Made by a program: the position numbers and the translations under genes. From positions 2,484 through 40,622 of the forward strand of contig JAUMYR010000008.1 of assembly GCA_030528545.1 (NCBI GenBank): 38,139 nucleotides of DNA, read 5' to 3'. This DNA is from Propionibacteriaceae bacterium. GTDB taxonomy: Bacteria; Actinomycetota; Actinomycetes; Propionibacteriales; Propionibacteriaceae. Shown here piece by piece: positions 17,679 to 27,930 of this stretch; position 1 is the first letter of the stretch, and the number at the start of each line of letters is the position of its first letter. The notes beneath the pieces are model-generated. The model ran no database searches. It was not told the origin of the DNA and saw only the letters and a list, made by a program, of their open reading frames with translations.

Positions 17679-17685
17679 GCAAGCA

Positions 17686-17691
17686 ACCCTA
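17686..17691 (-). promoter_or_regulatory. Putative -10 box of the MoxR-vWA operon (leaderless)
   Basis: TAGGGT on the minus strand ends 7 nt before ATG 17678, placing transcription start at or next to the start codon. No Shine-Dalgarno is visible. A relic of this intergenic region is found again at 23334-23397. Confidence 0.4.
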
Positions 17692-17760
17692 GTGTCGCCC
17701 ACTGACAAAAACGCGGCGGGTGGAGCCGCGGCACCCGGACCGACGCCCCAGCGGGTCCGG

Positions 17761-19951
17761 TCAGCGTTCACGGCGGCGCTTCGTGCGCAACTCGGTGTAG
17801 CCGGGGGCCTCGCCACAGCGGTAGCGGTCCCAGGCGTCCTGGAAGAGCTGCCCGAACGGGACCAGCGGGACGACGATCTCCCGCCGGGGCGTGACCTTCG
17901 GTGCCTCCTCCAGGTCGAAGAAAACGGCCTTCCACGCCTCCATCGGAAGGTGCGGCGGGTCCGCCTCCAGCCAGCCCCCGGGCAGGAACAGGGTGCGTCC
18001 GGACCGGTTCCGGGTGGCCTCTACGACGAGGCCCCGGTCGAGGAGCGGAGCCGCGGCGCTGAGGCGTTCGGGGGTGGACCAGCCGTTCCAGGCGTTGACG
18101 TTGTGGTCGGTGGGGTTGGGCAGCGCTAGGAGTCGCAGCCAGTAACGGGCGGAATCCGGGGGCAGTCCGACAGCCGCGGCCGCGACCGCGACGATCTCGG
18201 GGGCGGTATTGAGCGGGTCTTGGCAGGGGCCCCGCCCGGGCCTGCGCAGGTCGGCGATGATCGCATCGAAAGCGCCGGTGACTAGGTCGACGCTCTGCCT
18301 CACCGCGATATCGCAGGCCGGCAGGCCAGCGACGAAGACCCGTTCGGCGTCCCAATCGGCGACCTCGCTGGGCGACCAAGTGACCCTGTCGTAGCCATTC
18401 GAGCCTTCGATCGTCCAGGCACCGCACTGGTGCGGGCCATCCGAGGTGTCGCGAGGCGCGGGGGGCAGGCCAAGGAGCGGCCGTACGATGGGCCGCCTGG
18501 GCCACTCGTTCCAGCTGAAGACACACCGGGGGAGGCCGTCGCGGACGGCCTCGAACCAGTCGGCGACCTGGGCGCGAAGCGGGTCGGTGCCATCGAGCCG
18601 GGACGCCAGCCACAGCAGCGCGGTCACCGAGCTGTATCCCGAGACGTGGCCCCGGGACAACCGTCTCACCCGGGATGCCCCAAACTCTGGGAACACCGAG
18701 TCGGCCTCGGTGACCAGGGCGCTCGGCAGGAGAAGACGCCGCTTGCCGAACCGCCTTTGCCACGCGCCGACGATCGCGTCGACGTCGATGCCCTCGGTCA
18801 CGACCCGCAGCGGGTCCTGGGCACCGGCGCTGAGCATCTGGATCAGCAGCACCGGGGAACGGTCGCGGAGGGAGCTCCTGGCGGTGGCGGCCTCCGCGAC
18901 CGACAAACCCAACAGTTCACGGAGCGGCTTGGGTAGGAAGTTCTTCTCCCTGACTGGGAAATAGGGCAATCCGGCGAGCAGCAGCGTCGCCTCGGCCGGC
19001 GACCAGCCGATCCCTTCGGCGAGCCGGGTCGCCTTCGCCGGGTCCCATGGCGGCGGGCCGTCGGCGATCAGCCGCTGGAAGGCGGCGACGATCCTGTCGG
19101 GTGGGATCGAGGACGGATTCAGGAACGGTTCTGTGTCGCGACCCAGCACCCGCGGCCTCCCGCCTTCCGGGGACCAGCACAGGCCGCTGATGTCGCGGCC
19201 CAGGTTGTGCTTGACGCCGAGGCTGATGCTGGGACCCCTCGGGGTCGGGAACACCGCCCCAGGGCCGAGCAGGCACTGCTCGGTGGTGAACTCGTAGGTG
19301 AACGAGCGGATCAGGCTCTCGCGGGTGTAGAGCCCAGCGTCCAATACCGCGCCGACGAGGGCCGCCGCGCCCCGCACCGCGGCGGCCGGACGAAGCGGCG
19401 CGCTCGCCAGGGCCAGCATGACCTCGGGCCGGGCGATCGGCAAGAAGGTGGACGCGGTCAGGCCCTTCGCCTCGGCGTCCTCGCCACGGGCCAGGGCGCC
19501 GAGGGCGGTGATCGCGGACCTGGGCAGCCTAGCGTGGCCATCGTAGGAGGCCATCAGGATCCCATTGGCGACCGCGCAGGACGGCTCCCAATCGGCGAAG
19601 GTGCCGCTGTCGGCGATCGGCGCCCGCTCCTCGGGAATCCACCGTTCCGCGTCTTCGACAAGGCGTTTCGTGCGGGCGGCGAGCGAAACCACCGCATCGA
19701 CCAGCGCCGGATCGTCCGTGCCAAGTAGTGCGCTGGCGGCGCTGCGCGCCTCGGCGCTGACCAGATCGAAGCCCCGGTCGGTGGGGGTAGGGCTGGTACT
19801 GCGGTGCGGTGGGGGTGGCGGCCAGGAGCGCCCGGACCTGTTCGGCGGTCATGGACCGCAGGCGTGCGCTAGCCGCCGCGTCCCGGACCCGGAATTGGTG
19901 CCAGCCGCAGCGCGGTACCTCGTGCAGGACGTGCCGCCTGCCCCAGCGGTC
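17761..19951 (-). pseudogene. Truncated, frameshifted paralogue of the 1530-aa operon protein
   Basis: From 19692 to 17761 an open frame encodes the homologue of roughly the last 680 residues of the 1530-aa protein (shared blocks such as WDPAKA, KNFLPK, LLSAGAQDP, LPNPTD, HLPME.WKA). Upstream the homology continues in another frame: GWHQFRVRDAA and LLAATPTAPQY are followed near 19790 by a one-frame shift. The homology stops abruptly at 19951, where the 242-bp repeat begins. The gene therefore lacks its first half and has a frameshift. A 643-aa product from an internal start is possible, but a functional one is doubtful. It lies 83 nt upstream of the DUF4132-like gene. Confidence 0.8.
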
Positions 19952-20054
19952 GGTCGACCGTGAACGGGCCGAGCGCGGTGAGCGCGCCGAGCAGCACGAT
20001 GTAGGCGACGCGGCGGCGCGACGTCAGCGCATCGCCGGGATGGGGTGATGGCAT
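19952..20054 (-). pseudogene. 5' fragment of the MFS transporter gene
   Basis: The first 34 codons of the Bcr/CflA gene (ATG at 20054) are repeated exactly, then the frame runs into the 1530-aa-gene pseudogene on the other side of the junction. A 61-aa hybrid peptide could be made from the intact start but has only one hydrophobic segment. It is a duplication by-product. Confidence 0.85.
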
Positions 20055-20193
20055 GCGGTGGCCTTGCTGGGGACTTCAGGGAATCTGGGGCGGAGCCATG
20101 TCCGGCTGGGTAGTTCGGCGCTGAATTGTAGGCGTGGCCGACCGGCTTCCGGAAACCGGACCACCAGGTGGACAGGACGCGAGGCAGCGCGTC
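19952..20193. repeat. 242-bp direct repeat, right copy
   Basis: This is identical to 5041-5282. Its left edge is the junction with the truncated paralogue of the 1530-aa gene. A few bases (GGTCGACC) around the edge also suit the flanking gene, so microhomology may have guided the join. Confidence 0.95.
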
Positions 20194-20208
20194 CCGCGGG
20201 TAGCGGGC

Positions 20209-20820
20209 TCAGGCGAGGGGCAGGGCCGTGGAACAGCTGAGCCGCTGCCGGGGGAAAGCCAGGTCGCGGTCGAGCTTGGGTCTGCCATCTGGGAGGGTCC
20301 CGGGCTGGGACGGGGGCAGCTCGGTGGCGGCGATGTGGCCGATGCAGAGCCGGATCGAGGCAGGGGCATCCGGCAGGGCCACGGCACGGTCGCCGTCCGT
20401 GTCCGAGAAGGGGACGAACGGCCGCTCGGCGTGTACCGAGCCGGTGATGCTCTGGCGTGGTGCCACGCGGACGACCGGTTCATAGGGCGGCTGGGCATAG
20501 GACACGTCGCCGCGAACCGGGAAGAAGACCAACGCCGCTACCACCCCGTCGGGGGTGAGGGCGTCCCCGATGATGGACGGGCGAGCGGAGTCCACGACCC
20601 AGACCGGATGCGGGGAATCGTTGGTCACGGTGTAGCTGATCGAGACTTCACCCGGGGTGAGGCTCGTCTCGGCCACGACGCTGACCTCGCCGGACAGGCT
20701 CGACTCGGTGATCGTGACCGGGCTGTCCACGGTGGGCGGAGAATCCGGAGTGCACCCGGGTGCGGTCAGCAGCGCGGCGAGCGCGACGGCTGGCCAGAGG
20801 CGTCCGCGAGGGTCCCTCAT
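20209..20820 (-). CDS. Predicted lipoprotein, likely immunity to the M91 toxin
   Basis: This 203-aa protein has a signal peptide with lipobox-like TAPGC (Cys23) and a probably beta-rich mature domain (SISYTVTNDSPHPVWVVD). ATG 20820 is only 6 nt after the stop of the metallopeptidase gene, so translation is probably coupled. A surface-anchored, beta-sandwich-like partner directly after a secreted toxin is the classic place for an immunity protein or inhibitor. This role is inference. The paralogue at 5297-5908 has diverged mostly in the first 70 residues and near residue 120-130, while the part around FVPFSDT and LPDAP is conserved. Confidence 0.75.
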   Translation of the reverse strand: MRDPRGRLWPAVALAALLTAPGCTPDSPPTVDSPVTITESSLSGEVSVVAETSLTPGEVSISYTVTNDSPHPVWVVDSARPSIIGDALTPDGVVAALVFFPVRGDVSYAQPPYEPVVRVAPRQSITGSVHAERPFVPFSDTDGDRAVALPDAPASIRLCIGHIAATELPPSQPGTLPDGRPKLDRDLAFPRQRLSCSTALPLA

Positions 20821-20826
20821 AGTGGG

Positions 20827-22590
20827 TCACCTATAGCTTTCTCTCTTCGGCAACCCCATCTCCTGGCGGAGACCATTCTCGGTGTAGGGGAAGGGGTGGG
20901 CCGGGTCGATGATCTCGGGTGTTGAGGGATCGCCATCATGGTCGATTGGCAGGCCGGTCGCTTGCCGTTCAGCAACTTTTATCTTATGATCCTCAACGGA
21001 TTCACCGAGATAAGGGTCGAGCCGCAATGTGCCGTGAGCGTAATCGTAAACATGGCCCAGTTCGTGCTGGAGGATTACCACCGGAGGCGCTCCCCGGAAA
21101 TCGTCAAAGGTCGGCAAATATTTTACGCTGAAATTGTTGCCGTTTTGGCTGGCCAAGCTGTTATAATCATCCGGAGTCGTTTTCTGGAACTCGGTGATGG
21201 TGAGAGAACTCTTTCCCCACCACAGGAAACCGGAGTCGTCGTGGGATTTTTGGAGCGTTTCCAGCAGAGCCTGCCCCGCAGGTGAAGAACGCATTAGGTC
21301 GAGGTCTGCCTCGACCCGGGCTATGAACTCTGGGCTTCCCTCGACCTTGATGAAGGGGGTATCGCGAGGGATCTCAATGGTGATGTTCCTCTCGGTGCTG
21401 GAGTCAGGAGCAGCCGCATGGTCGTAGCTGGTGTCCTCTCCTGTGCCACCAATGCTGCGATCACGACCGAGGCCGCCGTAGGAGACATCGTCCCCGTCGC
21501 CGCCGAAGACTCGGTCATCACCCTGGCCTCCGGACAAAACGTCATTGCCGTGGCCGCCGTCGAGCAGATCGCTGCCGGTGCCTCCTTCCAGGTAGTCCTG
21601 CTCCAGACCGCCGGAAAGGTGATCGCTCCCGGCGAGCCCGTAGAGGCAATCTCGATCTGCGCCTCCGAAAAGCCGATCGTCGCCCTCCTGCCCGTCCAGA
21701 TAGTCGTGTCCGTTGCCGCCAGAAACATAGTCGGCGCCGCTTCCGGCCTGGATCTCGTCGTCTCCCTGGTAGCCGAAGATCCGATCTCCTCCGCCACTGC
21801 CAGTAATGCGATCCAGCCCGGCGCCTCCAGCCACGGTGAACCCGATTGAGGTTTGGCTGGGCAGCGTGATGGTGTCCTGGCCCCCTTCCCCGCGGATGGT
21901 CAAATGGTTGCCTGCTGGAATGCGATAGGAGATGCCATCGATCGTCACAATCTGGTCTCCGCTCCCCGGGTCGATCGAGACCGTGATCTGATTGTTGCCG
22001 TTTCCGGCGCTGACGACGGCCTGCCCATCGGAGAGAGTTATCCCGACACTAGCCTTCTCGGATGGCATGTGCTCGATAAAGGGGTGTATTCCGCTTGACT
22101 TCTCTTTCCACTGAGAGGCTATATCGTTCCAGGCTTGCATGCTTTCTGTGATCGCGCGGGAGTGCTCTGAGAGTTCTTGTTCAAGGGACTCTCTGATCTG
22201 GAGTGCTGCGTTTTCCTCGCGCTCTAGAAGCGTTCTCTCATTATCGTTTCTCGGGAAGAAAAATGACCCAAGGCGAAAAATCCCAGATATCCTCATCCAA
22301 GAGGATTCTAGTTGCCCTCTTGCGCTGCTAACGGCGCCCGATGCGCTGAGTAATGTGGAAGAAAGTGCTGCCGCCGTCGACGAGACTTTGTCAAGGTCGT
22401 ATAGAGCTGACGATGAGCCAGCATGGAAGGACTCGGCGGCTTCGCCAGTCCAGTCTGCAAGGGCTTTTTTCCTCGCTGTAGAGAAATCATCAGCAACTCT
22501 TCTAGCCGCTCGAGAAAGAGTTGTCCATGACGCGGCAGCCTCAGCGAGAGAGGCAGTGTCCTCCTCGAGTCGCCACAATCCTGCACTCAT
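20827..22590 (-). CDS. Predicted polymorphic toxin: WXG-like N-terminus, RTX repeats, M91 metallopeptidase
   Basis: The 587-aa protein has three parts. Residues 1-165 are helical with a Trp47-Thr-Gly49 turn, as in WXG100/LXG-type substrates of type VII secretion; there is no signal peptide. Residues about 255-390 are RTX calcium-binding repeats (units such as GGTGSDLLD, GGQGDDRVF). Residues about 400-587 resemble peptidase family M91 (NleD-like effectors): His509-Glu-Leu-Gly-His513 is the zinc site, Glu541 in the AERQATGLPIDHDGDP block is a possible third ligand, and the end TENGLRQEMGLP is typical. ATG 22590 overlaps the upstream stop as ATGA. The first half is visibly poorer in G+C than its neighbours. 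The target is unknown. Confidence 0.85.
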   Translation of the reverse strand: MSAGLWRLEEDTASLAEAAASWTTLSRAARRVADDFSTARKKALADWTGEAAESFHAGSSSALYDLDKVSSTAAALSSTLLSASGAVSSARGQLESSWMRISGIFRLGSFFFPRNDNERTLLEREENAALQIRESLEQELSEHSRAITESMQAWNDIASQWKEKSSGIHPFIEHMPSEKASVGITLSDGQAVVSAGNGNNQITVSIDPGSGDQIVTIDGISYRIPAGNHLTIRGEGGQDTITLPSQTSIGFTVAGGAGLDRITGSGGGDRIFGYQGDDEIQAGSGADYVSGGNGHDYLDGQEGDDRLFGGADRDCLYGLAGSDHLSGGLEQDYLEGGTGSDLLDGGHGNDVLSGGQGDDRVFGGDGDDVSYGGLGRDRSIGGTGEDTSYDHAAAPDSSTERNITIEIPRDTPFIKVEGSPEFIARVEADLDLMRSSPAGQALLETLQKSHDDSGFLWWGKSSLTITEFQKTTPDDYNSLASQNGNNFSVKYLPTFDDFRGAPPVVILQHELGHVYDYAHGTLRLDPYLGESVEDHKIKVAERQATGLPIDHDGDPSTPEIIDPAHPFPYTENGLRQEMGLPKRESYR

Positions 22591-22889
22591 GGGATGCGAA
22601 ACCTTTCAGCGGTCTTGGTGTCGGTGTCTGAGAATGCTCTAGCGCATCGATATAGTGCGTCGGAGGCGTGTTCTAAAATATCGGCTAGAGTCTCGATGGC
22701 GTTGCCCGCGGCAGAGGTGCAATCGGCATGTTTAGATATGAGGTCGGTTCCAGCGGAAACATTTCCAGCGGCCCGGGAGGGGACCGACAATAATGGTGCA
22801 GAAATACCCTGCCATTCGATGCGTAACTCGGCTGACTGTTCTAGTGCTTGAGTGGCTGCGCTGTTCACTGCTTCGGCATCAATGCGCAT
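22587..22889 (-). CDS. Small EspC/WXG100-like ESX protein
   Basis: This 100-aa helical protein begins MRIDAEAVNSAA and ends with ALYRCARAFSDTDTKTAERF. That ending fits the Y(F)xxxD secretion signal and the overall plan of EspC-like ESX-associated proteins. It would be a partner or secretion chaperone of the toxin, whose start overlaps its stop (ATGA). ATG 22889 has a near-perfect AAGAAGGTGATC ribosome binding site. The base composition is low in G+C, like the start of the toxin gene. No type VII secretion machinery is in the window. Confidence 0.65.
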   Translation of the reverse strand: MRIDAEAVNSAATQALEQSAELRIEWQGISAPLLSVPSRAAGNVSAGTDLISKHADCTSAAGNAIETLADILEHASDALYRCARAFSDTDTKTAERFRIP

Positions 22890-22967
22890 TTGTGGATCAC
22901 CTTCTTTAGCGAGCTCCCAGGTTCTCTGGGACTAGCCTAACCGGCAGGTGGGCTAGCGACTCGCGGA

Positions 22968-23330
22968 TCAGCACTGGCTGAGTCTCAGCCAGGCTTCCGC
23001 GTAGGCCGCTGAGTCGGGCTGCCAGGTCCCGTCGAAGCGTCTTTCCCCTTGCCTGGGCGCCGACGCGAGGCCAGCCAGCAGGTCGGCGGCGAAGGGGACC
23101 CAGCCCGAGGCGGTCCCTGCCCATGATCGCGTTCTCCACCACCTCGTAGCCGTGGGGGATCTCCCCCAGCCGGTCCCGGACTCCGTGAGCGCGACCAGCG
23201 CCCGCTGGCCGCCGCCGAGGCGTCCTGACTCGTTCGCGGTTGCGTTCGAGACCAGCACCGTGTTCCGCGACAGCCGCTGCAGCGGCTCGCTGAGCCCACC
23301 CCACGGCTCCCCGGCCAGGGACTGGTGGGG
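22968..23330 (-). pseudogene. Remnant of a second SWIM-protein gene
   Basis: The C-terminal codons (GERRFDGTWQP, AYAEAWLRLSQC, stop) match the end of the SWIM protein at 6130-7686. Just upstream the homology jumps across an internal deletion of about 430 bp. Further up, NATANESGRLGGGQR and then YEVVENAIMGRDRLGLG lie in different frames, showing a frameshift near 23160. It ends at about 23330, after LAGEPWGGLSEPL. The zinc motif is lost. About 50 nt beyond its 3' end also match the sequence after the intact SWIM gene. Confidence 0.85.
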
Positions 23331-23333
23331 ACG

Positions 23334-23397
23334 CCCACTGGCAAGCTCGCTGGGGGTGGAACCGCCCCGGCGGGTCCGGTCAGCGGTCACGGCGGGG
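23334..23397. other. Relic of the MoxR-vWA operon upstream region
   Basis: This resembles 17694-17777: both begin CGCCCACTG.CAA and end GCGGGTCCGGTCAGCG.TCACGGCGG, with a small gap between. In the intact copy this is the promoter side of the DUF4132-like gene and the last codons of the neighbouring pseudogene. Here it is fused directly to the SWIM remnant, so the whole operon between them was deleted. I see no gene or clear signal in 23398-23591. Confidence 0.65.
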
Positions 23398-23591
23398 ACT
23401 CCCGCGACGGCACCCCGAAGGTCTGGTGACCGGTTCGCCGGGGGCGGGCAGGTGCTGGCTTGGGTGAACGGGGTTTCGGGATTAGAGTGGGACGCGCCGG
23501 GCCGCGGTAACCCCGGGCTCCAATACTTGCCGCTGCGAGCGGCCACGCGCCGAGAGGCGTTCCCGGTCCGGCCCCAATCCTTCCCCGCGGA

Positions 23592-24206
23592 CTACCGCGC
23601 CGCGCGCCACACTCTGGCGAAGCTGGTCAGCTCGTGGGCCATCGCGGAATAGCGGGCGGACCGGATGGTCTCGCCGTGGGCGCGCCCCGAGGTCTCGTCC
23701 GAACCCGCCAGGTCCGCCGAACCCAGCGACATCACCCGGCAGAACGCGGCGGCGCGTTCCAGCGCGAGCGCGAAATCCCCCTCGAAGGCGCCGCGCAGGA
23801 TCTCGTTGGCGAGCATGGTCATCTCCTCTGGGGCCGGGGCCTCGGCCGCCCCCACGATGGCCCGGTCGACCTCGGACAGCGACAGCCCACGCCCGAACAG
23901 GTAGGCCGCCTCGGCGGGGTCGGCGGCGACCGTGTGCCGGATCAGGTAGAGCCGCCACAGCGCTCCCGGCAGGGTCACCGGGTCGGAGGACGCCCACAGC
24001 TCCGCCACGTCGTCGATGCCGTGTGCATCGGCATAGGCGATCACCCGCTCGGCGGCCTCGGGGTCCCGGCACTCCCGGACGCGGTGCAGCAGAGCAGCGG
24101 CGGTGTCATGGGCGGCGGCGGTGATCTCGGCCGGGTCACCCGAGCCGACATAGGTGTCGATCACGTCGCTGGGACGCCGGACTGGCTTGTGGAACGGGCG
24201 GCTCAT
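23592..24206 (-). CDS. Conserved hypothetical protein
   Basis: This 204-aa protein is soluble and mainly helical, with no recognisable catalytic motif or membrane segment. It looks like an uncharacterised actinobacterial family often found beside housekeeping genes, but I cannot name it. The conserved-looking core is DPVTLPGALWRLYLIR around residues 75-90 and a C-terminal segment ending ELTSFARVWR. ATG 24206 is the first start, with a G-rich site before it. It is the first ordinary gene to the right of the duplicated island and is transcribed towards it. Divergent genes begin 131 nt away. Confidence 0.6.
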   Translation of the reverse strand: MSRPFHKPVRRPSDVIDTYVGSGDPAEITAAAHDTAAALLHRVRECRDPEAAERVIAYADAHGIDDVAELWASSDPVTLPGALWRLYLIRHTVAADPAEAAYLFGRGLSLSEVDRAIVGAAEAPAPEEMTMLANEILRGAFEGDFALALERAAAFCRVMSLGSADLAGSDETSGRAHGETIRSARYSAMAHELTSFARVWRAAR

Positions 24207-24337
24207 GCCCCCAGATTACTCGCGGCGGCGGAGGGGACCCGCCCATCAGGTGAGCCGGAACCGCCGCCGCCTGGCCCTGGTGAGCGGCCACGCCCGTGAC
24301 CTACCGGGCTGTTACCTTCAGGCGGAAAGGAGGCGCC

Positions 24338-24436
24338 GTGAGTATCAGGGTCGATGATGGCGTGCCTGACGTCATGCAGCCGTGGGCTCCGGAGGCCGTC
24401 GTGACCGAGACCGATGGGGGCGGGCATGGGAGTTGA
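24338..24436 (+). CDS. 32-aa small ORF leading a membrane-protein operon
   Basis: GTG 24338 is preceded by AAAGGAGG at 24326-24333, the best Shine-Dalgarno of this neighbourhood. The frame encodes 32 residues beginning MSIRVDDGVPDVMQPW and ends TGA at 24436, overlapping the start of the next gene by 11 nt in another frame. It may be a leader that couples translation, or a genuine small protein. Confidence 0.5.
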   Translation: MSIRVDDGVPDVMQPWAPEAVVTETDGGGHGS

Positions 24437-24851
24437 ACCGAACGGAGAGAAGGTCAGGCGTCCCGGGCTGATCGTGACGGTGCTGGGCCTGGTCGCGCTC
24501 GCGGCGGCAGCGGCCGTGGTGCTGTGGGGACGCCCGGGTGCGGTCCGTGACATCTTTCTGCTCTACGCGGTCGCGGTCGGCGGTTTCCTGTTGCTAGTGG
24601 GGCTGAAGGCCAGCGGCCGGGGTGCCGCGGCGGTGCTGCCGCCCGAGGTGGTATGGCTGTGGCTCGGTGGGTTTGGCCTGTGGGGCAGCATCATCACCTA
24701 CACATCCTGGCCCGAGGTGGTGGGTTTCGTCGCCGGTTCGGAGGGGATGAAGACCCTTAGCCTCTACGCTATCGGGGCCTTCGGGCCGCTCCTGGTGGCC
24801 CTGTCGGCCCTGGTGATCGTGGTCTCACTCGTGGGCAAGAGGAGGCGGTGA
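24426..24851 (+). CDS. Small integral membrane protein
   Basis: This 141-aa protein has four hydrophobic segments (about residues 16-38, 45-62, 75-95 and 115-136) and a basic end (GKRRR). I do not recognise the family. ATG 24426 is preferred over ATG 24414 because it sits just inside the end of the small ORF, as in translational coupling. The stop codon precedes the next ATG by 2 nt. Together with the following gene it looks like a paired membrane complex of unknown role. Confidence 0.6.
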   Translation: MGVEPNGEKVRRPGLIVTVLGLVALAAAAAVVLWGRPGAVRDIFLLYAVAVGGFLLLVGLKASGRGAAAVLPPEVVWLWLGGFGLWGSIITYTSWPEVVGFVAGSEGMKTLSLYAIGAFGPLLVALSALVIVVSLVGKRRR

Positions 24852-24853
24852 CC

Positions 24854-25168
24854 ATGATCCGGATGCCCACCAACCTCAAGATCGTGATCGCTGGCTACGT
24901 CGTCGCGCTGGCCGGGGCCGTCGCGCTGCTGCCGCTCACCTCGGCAGCGATGCGGGACGGCGGCCGGGTGCTCTGGTCGTGGGCCTGGTTCGCCATCTTC
25001 GGGGCGGCCGCCGCGCTGCTGGGACTGTGCAGCCGCCAAGCAATCTGGGATTATGCCGCGGGGCACCTCAGCCTCAAACGCCGGTTGCCGGTCGCGGTGC
25101 TGGTCCTAGGCCCGGTGCTGGTCGCGGTGGCCGCCGTCCTCGTGGTGGCCTGGGCGATCCTGAACTGA
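24854..25168 (+). CDS. Small integral membrane protein
   Basis: This 104-aa protein has three hydrophobic segments (about residues 9-30, 40-58 and 78-102). An AGGAGG site at 24840-24845 is 8 nt before ATG 24854 but only 2 nt before the GTG at 24848, so ATG 24854 is the better start. It follows the previous membrane protein directly and is probably co-transcribed with it. No family is recognised. Confidence 0.6.
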   Translation: MIRMPTNLKIVIAGYVVALAGAVALLPLTSAAMRDGGRVLWSWAWFAIFGAAAALLGLCSRQAIWDYAAGHLSLKRRLPVAVLVLGPVLVAVAAVLVVAWAILN

Positions 25169-25329
25169 TCGCTCCTCCGCGATTGGGGGCTGGCGCGGAC
25201 CCGGCGGGGCGGGCATGCTGTCGTGGGCGAGGGTGAGCGACGGGCAGCCCCGCGGGTATCAGCGCATCGAAAGCCTTCGGAACACTCAAAGAAGGGGGAA
25301 CCCCGCGGGTCCGGGCGGATAACCAGCGC

Positions 25330-25355
25330 GGGGTGGGACGCGAGCGCCCCACCCC
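25330..25355. terminator. Hairpin terminator between convergent genes
   Basis: An 8-bp perfect inverted repeat, GGGGTGGG and CCCACCCC, encloses a 10-nt loop. It lies 19 nt after the isocitrate dehydrogenase stop and 160 nt after the membrane-protein operon, so it may serve both. There is no T-run, which is common for actinobacterial terminators. The rest of 25169-25373 shows no gene. Confidence 0.55.
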
Positions 25356-25373
25356 TGCCGGCTGAAGAACCGC

Positions 25374-27929
<2,556 letters not shown>

Positions 27930-27930
27930 G

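Noticed and set aside
19869..20054. 61-aa ORF as an independent gene
   Set aside because: It is the exact first 34 codons of the MFS gene joined to unrelated sequence at the duplication junction.
21300..21850. Tandem DNA repeat or plus-strand gene in the RTX region
   Set aside because: The periodicity is explained by the RTX peptide repeats of the minus-strand toxin. The plus-strand frame is its shadow.
22906..23546. Two overlapping minus frames as new genes
   Set aside because: Both are pieces of a frameshifted, internally deleted SWIM gene copy.
23398..23591. Possible RNA gene between the operon scar and the hypothetical gene
   Set aside because: No tRNA cloverleaf or other recognisable RNA could be folded by eye; it is left as unassigned sequence.
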